Part shown: piece by piece, positions 55,383 through 61,514 of the stretch
Layout of the letters: each line of letters begins with the position of its first letter
Numbering within the stretch: the first letter of the stretch is position 1
From: CAWHHZ01 sp963829355
GTDB taxonomy: Bacteria > Acidobacteriota > Thermoanaerobaculia > Gp7-AA8 > JAHWKK01
Length of the DNA stretch: 61,514 nt
Direction of reading: 5' to 3'
Assembly (NCBI GenBank): GCA_963829355.1
Contig: CAWHHZ010000005.1
Location: 1 to 61,514 of the forward strand
Notes under the pieces: model-generated
Seen by the model: only the letters and a program-made list of their open reading frames with translations
What the model was told of the DNA's origin: nothing
The model's database searches: none
Program-made: the position numbers and the translations under genes

Positions 55383-56999
55383 TCAGCCTTCAGATCGTTC
55401 CAACTCGATCAGTTTCACGGAGAGGTCGCCGGACACATTGTCACGGACCGCGATCGAGAGGCGCCGCGTGTCGGGCCGAACCCTGACGGAAAACTCGTAC
55501 TTCACCCTGCTGTCTTTTTCGACCCTCGACGGGGACTCGATCGGCTGCTTCATCTCGACCACGTCACTGGCGTCGCCGAGTACTCGTCCGCCGGACAGGA
55601 AAACGGAGAACGAGCCTTTGACCCCTTCAGTCCCCGCAGGCAGAAAGACCAGATCGCCAGCGCGGATCGAAACTTCCACGTCGACGATGAGGAAACGTCC
55701 ATCCCGCCTGCTCTTCGTCACATCGACATCGAACGATGGAGTCTGCTGCCCTTTCATCTCCGGAAGGTAAAGCGTCGAGATTACGAGATCACGAATCGTG
55801 CTCGCCTCCGAAAGGCGTACGACCGACTGGCGCGCCCGCACACGATACTTCCGGTTCTTCGTTGTAACTTCGATCTTTCGAGGCTCGTCCTCGCTCCCAG
55901 GCGATATGCGGTACCCGAGGGAGTAGTACGAATCGAGTCCCTGAGCAACCTGTTGCAGCACCGTTCCGCTTTGCAGCCCGGACCCGGTGAGACCGCCGGT
56001 GCGTTCTGCAAGCAGCGTCAGCCCCCCTGTCTCGTCTTGCGCACGCGCATACGCTGTTGACATCGGAGATGGAGCAGTCGTCCGCGGGAGAAACCCACCC
56101 TGATCGGGGCCAATGAACGAGTCGCGTGGACCCGGTGGATGGAAGGCGTGAATTGTCATTCCGTACGCGTTTGCCGTCACGGCGAGCTTCTCCAGGTCCG
56201 GGCCCGTCAGGCAGTCGTCCGCAGGCTGAAGCGACAGATCGTCGCTGGCAACGATCACCACCTTCCGCATCTCCACGCGAGACAGTGACGTCAGGACATT
56301 GCGCAACTCTCTCGCCTTGCGCTTGATCATCTGACAACGCTCCTCGGCGAGGAGCCACTCCTGAAACTCACTCTCCGCCACAGCGTCCGTTTCGATCGCC
56401 GTTCCGAGCTCGCTCGAGATCTCCGCGTCGCGCTCGGACTGTACGGCGGACTGCTCCGCAAGCGCACGAAAAATCTTCACTTCGCGCTTCCCGTACGGTT
56501 CTGAAAATCCATTCAGGACGATCTCCACGCGTTTTCGATCAGCGGTCGGCGCAAGCAGAGTGTGAACCCGATGATTCCATGTAAGAACCGTCACCAGGTC
56601 ACCATCGCGAAGTGCTTTATCCAGGAAGCTCTCTACACTCGAGAAGAACCGCTGCCGCCGACTCGGCTCGATGTCGCCTATATCAACGAACAGGACGATC
56701 AATCGTGGCAGCTTTGCCGACGCAGCCTGGGCCGTTTCGAGATCCTCCGGTTCCTCGGCCCGGGCGGCGGTTGAAGTCGCATCGAAGGCTGTGAAATTAG
56801 TGATTGTCTGAAGCTTGCCGTCTTCTCGGATCTCGAAGTCATCCGCAGTCAGGCCACGGACTGGTTTACCACTCCTGTCGGTGACGACGACATCAACATT
56901 CGTGATCATGACTTCGACTCGCTCCGAGTACTGCGCGGAAACAGTCGTCGCACACAGGATCAGCGCAAAAACAGGAAGAGCAGAGAGTGGCAGCTTCAC
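55383..56999 (-). CDS. VWFA-related secreted protein (acidobacterial type)
   Basis: 538 residues from GTG 56999. Signal peptide KLPLSALPVFALILCATTVS-AQ; then a beta-rich part with VEVMITNVDVVVTDRSGKPV, RGLTADDFEIREDGKLQTIT and the VWFA-type core PRLIVLFVDIGDIEPSRRQR, DKALRDGDLVTVLTWNH and VIVASDDLSLQPA. It ends in beta strands such as IEVTTKNRKYRVRARQSVVR. The pattern matches the Acidobacteriota VWFA-related family, exported and of unknown role. The longer ORF start at 57137 falls in the flanking repeat and is rejected. Near-identical inverted repeats flank the gene. Confidence 0.82.
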   Translation of the reverse strand: MKLPLSALPVFALILCATTVSAQYSERVEVMITNVDVVVTDRSGKPVRGLTADDFEIREDGKLQTITNFTAFDATSTAARAEEPEDLETAQAASAKLPRLIVLFVDIGDIEPSRRQRFFSSVESFLDKALRDGDLVTVLTWNHRVHTLLAPTADRKRVEIVLNGFSEPYGKREVKIFRALAEQSAVQSERDAEISSELGTAIETDAVAESEFQEWLLAEERCQMIKRKARELRNVLTSLSRVEMRKVVIVASDDLSLQPADDCLTGPDLEKLAVTANAYGMTIHAFHPPGPRDSFIGPDQGGFLPRTTAPSPMSTAYARAQDETGGLTLLAERTGGLTGSGLQSGTVLQQVAQGLDSYYSLGYRISPGSEDEPRKIEVTTKNRKYRVRARQSVVRLSEASTIRDLVISTLYLPEMKGQQTPSFDVDVTKSRRDGRFLIVDVEVSIRAGDLVFLPAGTEGVKGSFSVFLSGGRVLGDASDVVEMKQPIESPSRVEKDSRVKYEFSVRVRPDTRRLSIAVRDNVSGDLSVKLIELERSEG

Positions 57000-57345
57000 G
57001 ACGGCAACAATTGTACGCTCCCCGTTGCAGTGCCGGGGCGAAGGACGTGGACGGGGACAGGTCTTTGGAGGAACGGGGACAGGTCTTTGGTTGACGGTCC
57101 GTTCTACTGCTGGTAGAAAAAGCCGCTCAATCGGCAATGAAATCTACCGCTCGTAGAATTGACCCTAAACCAAAGACCTGTCCCCGTTCCTCCTTGCCCC
57201 CAATGACTCGAGCCGAATTTCGGGCCCGGTAGGCTCCACGCGATCCTTCGACCGTCCTCCGCTGCGCTCCGGCGGCTCAGGATGACAACCGGGGTATTTT
57301 CAGCGCAGCGAAGGATCGCGTACGAGCGCTTCTAATCGTGGTGCC
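57000..57345. repeat. GGGGACAGGTC repeat copy 2 and a TCATCCTGAG half repeat
   Basis: 57050-57190: GAACGGGGACAGGTCTTTGG ... AACCAAAGACCTGTCCCCG, with the middle TGGTAGAAAAAGCCGCTCAA, TCGGCAATGAAATCTACC matching the first copy. 57233-57330: a TCATCCTGAG-family piece (GCGATCCTTCGACCGTCCTC ... GGCTCAGGATGACAAC). Confidence 0.8.
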
Positions 57346-58780
57346 TCAGCCGTGATCGACAATCGTCTGCAGGATCGTGTTCTGGAGCTGGTACATCGGG
57401 CCGGTCCATGTGGGGAAGTCGTTGTAGAGAAGCGAGAAGGCGTACACCTTGCCGCTCGTGGCTTTCACGTATCCGGTCAGGCCGACGACCTTCGAGATGT
57501 ATCCGGTCTTCGCGTAGATGTTTCTCTTGTACGGCTCCTGGTTGATGCGCCGCCGCAACCGGGAAAACGTTTCGCCGCTGTACGGCATGGAGCTCAGGAA
57601 CACCATCCGGTGATCGCTGTCCCACATGTGCTGGAGAACCTCGATGAAGGCCGAGGCCGAGACTTTGTTCTCGCGGACATACCCGAACCGTCGGTCATCG
57701 AAACCTGGCCCGGCCTAACCCCGACGGTCCCGGTCATCCACGTCTCGACCACGTCCGTACCTGAGTCCCAGGAGCCCCCTTTCCCTTCTCGGCGCCAAGC
57801 GTCTTCAGCACCTGCTCGGCGTAGTGGTTCTGACTCTGCTTGTTGATGACGTACACAACCACGGGAAGAGGTGTGTCCACCACATCGAGGACCCGCCAGT
57901 CGTCCCGCGGATCTTTCGGCGTGAGAATCGGCTGCCCCTCGAGCTCCACTCCCCTCTTGATCAAGGTCTCGTGAAGTGCGTTTCCGAAGTAGTGGACGGG
58001 ATACATCACGGTCACGGGGATCTCGGTCGGTCCATCACCGGGCCTCACGTTCCCCTTCACGATGATCGTGTTGGAGCCCGGCTTGCGTCCGACGTAGACG
58101 CCGCGTCCGGCCCGTTGGGTCACTGAGGAGTTCTCGATGGTGACGAACTGGTTCGGCGGTTCGAGCTCCACCACGCCCTTCTGTCCCGGGCTTCCCGGCT
58201 TCACCCTCACGATGACCGTCCCCTCCTGCAGCGCGGGGGCGGAGACTGGTGCTTCGTACCAGAACACGAGCTGATCCGCGGGCCAGCTCGGATGAATCCA
58301 CTGATCGTCGAAGTACCCGTACTCGATGACCACGTCGCCGGTGATGCGCTGGATTCCCTCGCGGCGCAGAGCGACGATGAGGTTCTCGAAGACAGTATCC
58401 GAGGCCTTGTCGTAGAACCTCCCGCCGATGGTGGGATCGCCGCTCCCTTTCACCAGGAGGTCTCCATTCAACGTGCCGTTCGAGACCGATCCCCGGATGA
58501 GGAAGGTGGTCGTGAACTCAAGTCTTCCCCGAGCAGATCGAGTGCCGCGGCCGTGGTGAGCAGTTTGAGGTTTGACGCTGGGGTGACTGGCGTGTCGGGA
58601 TTTTCCGCGGCCACCACTCGACCGCTGTCGAGCTCGACGATCTTCACGCTCGATCTGGAGCGGCGCGAGAGTCCCTCATTGACGAGAGGCCGAAGCCTGT
58701 TCTCGAGCGATTGCGCCGCAATGGCAAATGAGAGGGTCAGAGAGAATCGAGAGGGTGAGCGTCCGCGCGAGTGAATTCAC
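57346..58780 (-). CDS. dacB: D-alanyl-D-alanine carboxypeptidase DacB/PBP4 (several frameshifts)
   Basis: Class C-type PBP4 family, about 475 residues if read through. A signal-like start, then SVKIVELDSGRVVAAENPDT, VTPASNLKLLTTAAALDLLG (catalytic SxxK), LLVKGSGDPTIGGRFYDKAS, NKQSQNHYAEQVLKTLGAEK (SxN), QVSMTDGSGMS and NIYAKTGYISKVVGLTGYVK (KTG). All three active-site motifs are present, but the frame changes near 58740, 58525, 57730 and 57685. So many shifts could mean decay, but conserved genes elsewhere in this window carry the same kind of single-base error. It trims peptidoglycan crosslinks in the periplasm. Confidence 0.78.
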
Positions 58781-58840
58781 GGCAGCGACGACTGCAACTG
58801 ATATTCCACAGTCATGGACTCCTGACGCAGACACGGCACT

Positions 58841-59016
58841 AGCCCGCATTTCTCACCAGGTATCGTAGCGAGGCGGCGGAGAGTGGTGCGGATGCAAGGC
58901 GCGCGACGGTTCGGCCCCGCAGGCATAGTCGACACTATGTAGAGCGGTCGGATGGCGACGCAGCAGCCGCGCCGCTATCGGTCGCCGCAGTCCATAGCTG
59001 GTGAGAAATGCGGGCT
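58841..59016. mobile_element. MITE-like palindromic element, copy 2
   Basis: Same terminal repeats as 4063-4242 (AGCCCGCATTTCTCACCA / TGGTGAGAAATGCGGGCT), with CTAG directly at both outer ends (58839-58842 and 59015-59018). The interior matches copy 1 closely, except that the right half has a shortened CGAATC part. The right end supplies the TAG stop of the neighbouring minus-strand gene. Confidence 0.8.
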
Positions 59017-59886
59017 AGATGCGTCCGAGTCTGTCGTAGGGCTGGGAAACGCCGAACCTCAGCCGGTCGCGCAATCGGGCGGGACAGCGACGTGCCACTC
59101 TTTCCACGATCTCCCGTGGGCGGTCTCTGAGGCTGAAGTCGGTGAGGCAGATTACCTCGTTTTCGAACTGGTCCGAAACTGCAACAGGTCATCGAGATGG
59201 ATGTGACGGTACTGCGCCGCCCGATCCTGATCGCCGTCGGCTGTGAATGAGCATTCGATCATCAGGATCCGCGACTCGAACAGCGCTCCTCCACGCTCGA
59301 GAATGAGTCGATCCGTGTCTCCGGTGTAGAACAGACGGGACATCAGCCGCTGATCCGTGACCTTCTCCCCGGCCTCTCGCCGATTGCGGATCTCCGCGGC
59401 CTCGAGACCCGCCAGTTCTGCGCGGAGAGTCTCCCGGCGTTCGAGCACCTCCCACGCCCGCGCAGGGACTGAATGGGTCGCCCCGTGGGCGCGCACGACC
59501 GCATCGCGCCGCAGCTCGAGCTCATCCCCGACGGACACCCCGACGAGCTCGAGGTGGTACTCGGTGCTCTGCAGCGATTCGTGCGCCTTCACCAGTGCCT
59601 GAAAGCCGCTCATAGATTCTGCCGGAACGTGGATGCGCGAGGGAGAAAGCTTCTGGAGCTTGCGCTGTGCGGCGTGGAAGGGAATCCCGAGGGCATGGTC
59701 GACGTGGGCATGGGTGATGAACACGTCGCGAACTCCGACAAGGAAATCGGGGCACCGTCCGATGTCGAGCGCGATGCCGAGCTCCCGCACACGAAAATAG
59801 GTCTCGTTGCCCGCGATCGACTTTCCTTCGATCGTGAGTCCGTCATGCTCGAGCGTGGTTCTCAGCTCCCTGGTGTGAGTTCGCAT
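59015..59886 (-). CDS. MBL-fold hydrolase, RNase Z-like (one frameshift)
   Basis: About 290 residues when read through. Metal motif FITHAHVDHALGIPFHAAQR (HxHxDH), LVGVSVGDELELRRDAVVRA, SRLFYTGDTDRLI (metal Asp), ILMIECSF and YRHIHLDDLLQF. The frame breaks near 59165; the continuation DQFENEVICLTDFSLRDRPR and EIVERVARRCPARLRDRLRF lies one base out and ends with SQPYDRLGRI-TAG inside the MITE end. Resembles ribonuclease Z/ElaC-type enzymes; substrate not certain. LTDFSLR stands where such enzymes often have a His. Confidence 0.72.
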
Positions 59887-59936
59887 AGAATTCGCACTGC
59901 ATCCTTTCGCAGATCCGAGAGTAAAGGAGAACTGTT

Positions 59937-60272
59937 CTGCAGACGAAGCAATTCACGTACGAGGAAGCCGTCGATCTTCTCCCCGAGGTCATACGTATCA
60001 CTGAAAGAGCGGTCGAGGAGGCGACGGGACTCCTGGGGAAGCCCCCCATGGAGGAGCCTTTCGAGGTCGATGAGGGAAAAGTCGACGAGTTGCGGCAGGT
60101 TCTGAGAGAATGGACCGAGAATCTTGTGACTCTCGGAGTTGAGGTCAAGGGGCTCTGGCTCGTGGATTTCGATAGCGGAGGGGGCTACTACTGCTGGCGC
60201 TACCCCGAGCCCGCGCTCGAGTACTTTCATACATACGAAGAAGGATTCACTGGTCGTGTCGCCCTGAACTGA
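59937..60272 (+). CDS. DUF2203 family protein
   Basis: 111 residues. QTKQFTYEEAVDLLPEVIRI at the start, LGVEVKGLWLVDFDSGGGYY and CWRYPEPALEYFHTYEEGFT near the end are the DUF2203 pattern. The frame reaches full family length only if it starts at CTG 59937, which follows AAAGGAGA at perfect Shine-Dalgarno spacing; the first ATG (60048) would cut off the conserved N-terminus. CTG is a rare start codon. Function unknown; divergent from the MBL gene. Confidence 0.82.
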   Translation: MQTKQFTYEEAVDLLPEVIRITERAVEEATGLLGKPPMEEPFEVDEGKVDELRQVLREWTENLVTLGVEVKGLWLVDFDSGGGYYCWRYPEPALEYFHTYEEGFTGRVALN

Positions 60273-60358
60273 GACTCGTTGGCTCTCGGATGGACGCGCG
60301 AGCCGTGCATGTGTTAAAAACTCCCCACCTGAAACTGAATTGATCTGGAGGCATTTGA

Positions 60359-60598
60359 ATGTCCGTAGAAGAACGAGTGAAATCGATAATCGTCGAGCAG
60401 CTTGGCGTCGACGCCGAGGAAGTGACCCCCGAGGCTTCGTTCGTCGAGGATCTCGGAGCGGACTCGCTCGATACCGTTGAGCTGATCATGGCGTTCGAGG
60501 AAGAGTTTGGAGTCGAGATCTCCGACGAGGACGCTGAGAAGATCCGCCGCGTGAAAGATGCGGTCGAGTACGTCAGCAAGAACGCCAACGCCGAGTAA
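60359..60598 (+). CDS. acpP: Acyl carrier protein
   Basis: 79 residues. MSVEERVKSIIVEQLGVDAE, FVEDLGADSLDTVELIMAFE with the phosphopantetheine Ser in DSLD, and EKIRRVKDAVEYV. Carries acyl chains in fatty-acid synthesis. GGAGG lies 9 bp before the ATG. A terminator-like hairpin separates it from fabF. Confidence 0.98.
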   Translation: MSVEERVKSIIVEQLGVDAEEVTPEASFVEDLGADSLDTVELIMAFEEEFGVEISDEDAEKIRRVKDAVEYVSKNANAE

Positions 60599-60609
60599 CT
60601 CCCTGAGGG

Positions 60610-60653
60610 TCCGGATTGCGATGAGATATTCGTCGTTATCCGGATCTTTTTTT
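60610..60653 (+). terminator. Terminator between acpP and fabF
   Basis: TCCGGAT (60610-60616) and ATCCGGA (60638-60644), with further weak pairing inside, followed by TCTTTTTTT. It would let most transcripts end after acpP. Confidence 0.75.
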
Positions 60654-60667
60654 ATTCACGCGGAGAG

Positions 60668-61514
60668 ATGAGTTTGGAAAAAAGACGAGTCGTCGTTACC
60701 GGGATCGGTCTGGTCTCGCCTGTCGGAGTCGGAACCGACACGACGTGGCAGGCACTGATCGAAGGAAAATCGGGAATCGGACCGATCACCAGGTTCGACG
60801 CCTCCGAGTTCTCCTGCCGGATCGCCGGAGAGGTCGAAGGATTCGATCCGGCGAACTGGATCGAGAAGAAGGAAATCAAGAAGTCCGATACCTTCATCCA
60901 CTACGCGATCGCTGCCGCCCAGATGGCGTGGGATGATGCGAAGCTCGGCGAGGCAACCGTCGATCCGGAGCGACTCGGTGTCGTGATCGGCTCCGGCATC
61001 GGCGGACTTCCGCTGATCGAGTCGATGCACAAGACTCTTCTCGAGCGTGGACCAGGGCGGATCTCTCCTTTCTTCATTCCCGGTCTCATCGTCAATCTCG
61101 CGAGCGGTCACGTCTCCATGCGTTTCAATGCGAAGGGGCCGAACTCGGCTCCTGCGACGGCCTGCGCCACGGGAGCTCACGCGATCGGCGATTCATTCAA
61201 GATCATCGAGCGGGGTGACGCGGACATCATGTTCGCCGGAGGCGCGGAAGCGGTCATCGCCCCACTCGCCGTCGGCGGCTTCGCGGCGATGAAAGCACTC
61301 TCCACGCGCAACGACGAACCCGAGCGCGCCTCGCGGCCGTGGGACGTCGACCGGGACGGCTTCGTGATGGGAGAAGGCTCAGGCGTTCTGATGCTCGAGG
61401 AACGGGACTCCGCGATCCGCCGCGGCGCGAGGATCTACTGCGAGCTCGCCGGCTACGGCATGTCGAGCGATGCGTACCACATCACGTCGCCCTGTGCAGA
61501 TGGTGAAGGCTCAG
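60668..61514 (+). CDS. fabF: 3-oxoacyl-ACP synthase II FabF (partial, runs off the window)
   Basis: First 282 residues. RRVVVTGIGLVSPVGVGTDT, GVVIGSGIGGLPLIE, FFIPGLIVNLASGHVSMRFN, catalytic Cys in APATACATGAHAIGDSFKII, and RDGFVMGEGSGVLMLE. Condenses acyl-ACP with malonyl-ACP. The start could be ATG 60668 or TTG 60674; the latter has GGAGAG at better spacing and gives the usual MEKRRVVVTG. The 3' end with the two His motifs is outside the window. Confidence 0.95.
   Translation, partial: MSLEKRRVVVTGIGLVSPVGVGTDTTWQALIEGKSGIGPITRFDASEFSCRIAGEVEGFDPANWIEKKEIKKSDTFIHYAIAAAQMAWDDAKLGEATVDPERLGVVIGSGIGGLPLIESMHKTLLERGPGRISPFFIPGLIVNLASGHVSMRFNAKGPNSAPATACATGAHAIGDSFKIIERGDADIMFAGGAEAVIAPLAVGGFAAMKALSTRNDEPERASRPWDVDRDGFVMGEGSGVLMLEERDSAIRRGARIYCELAGYGMSSDAYHITSPCADGEGS

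Overview
Kind of organism. From about 3.3 kb onward the window is one high-GC bacterial chromosome segment. The best guess is an uncultured Acidobacteriota, perhaps Thermoanaerobaculia-like: it has an acidobacterial-type VWFA-related secreted protein (55.4-57.0 kb), a rimP-nusA-infB-ylxP-rbfA-nrnA-truB-rpsO-pnp string, an hrcA-grpE-dnaK-dnaJ-prmA string, and very many palindromic intergenic repeats. This taxonomy is inference. Bases 1 to about 3320 differ in base use and repeats, look Chloroflexota-like, and join the rest in the middle of two unrelated genes, so they are probably an assembly chimera or a recombination scar. Single-base frameshifts in conserved genes (pgm, pnp twice, guaB, dacB, an MBL hydrolase) suggest indel errors in the consensus, so a frameshift alone is weak evidence for a pseudogene here.

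Layout. 1-3320: foreign piece with hairpin repeats, a frameshifted lipoprotein and a truncated membrane protein. 3.3-16.9 kb: accessory island of toxin-antitoxin (TA) modules: Phd fragment/VapC, HigBA, MntA/HepT fragment, AbrB/VapC, PIN fragments, a second HigBA, VapC/Phd, a broken VapC, AbrB/Doc and DUF433/DUF5615. They are punctuated by a roughly 50-bp double-hairpin repeat whose CCCACAC end faces neighbouring stop codons. Remnants of other genes (choice-of-anchor U, PP2C, amidohydrolase) lie among them. 17.0-20.1 kb: tRNA-Glu, tRNA-Lys, phosphohexomutase, repeats and a decayed gene. 20.1-31.0 kb: translation/RNA operon on the minus strand. 31.2-43.2 kb: secreted protein, RluD, a nucleoside salvage pair (PNP, CNT transporter), divergent ftsE and ftsX, a HemL-like aminotransferase, a LEA lipoprotein, a glycosyltransferase plus RsmE, and citrate synthase. 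43.4-49.1 kb: heat-shock operon with a CIRCE-like operator. 49.2-61.5 kb: SurA-like chaperone, LigA, response regulator, TrmJ-like methylase, GuaB, VWFA protein, DacB, MBL hydrolase, DUF2203 protein, ACP and the start of FabF.

How it works together. The core genes are ordinary housekeeping. Three things stand out. (1) The TA island is built like a cassette array, with duplicated and recombined pieces. (2) The double-hairpin repeat changes its stem sequences compensatorily while keeping its RGA triloops and CCCACAC foot, and sits just after stop codons. (3) Many first genes of transcription units have TANNNT about 6 bp before an ATG or GTG and no Shine-Dalgarno, which points to leaderless transcripts.
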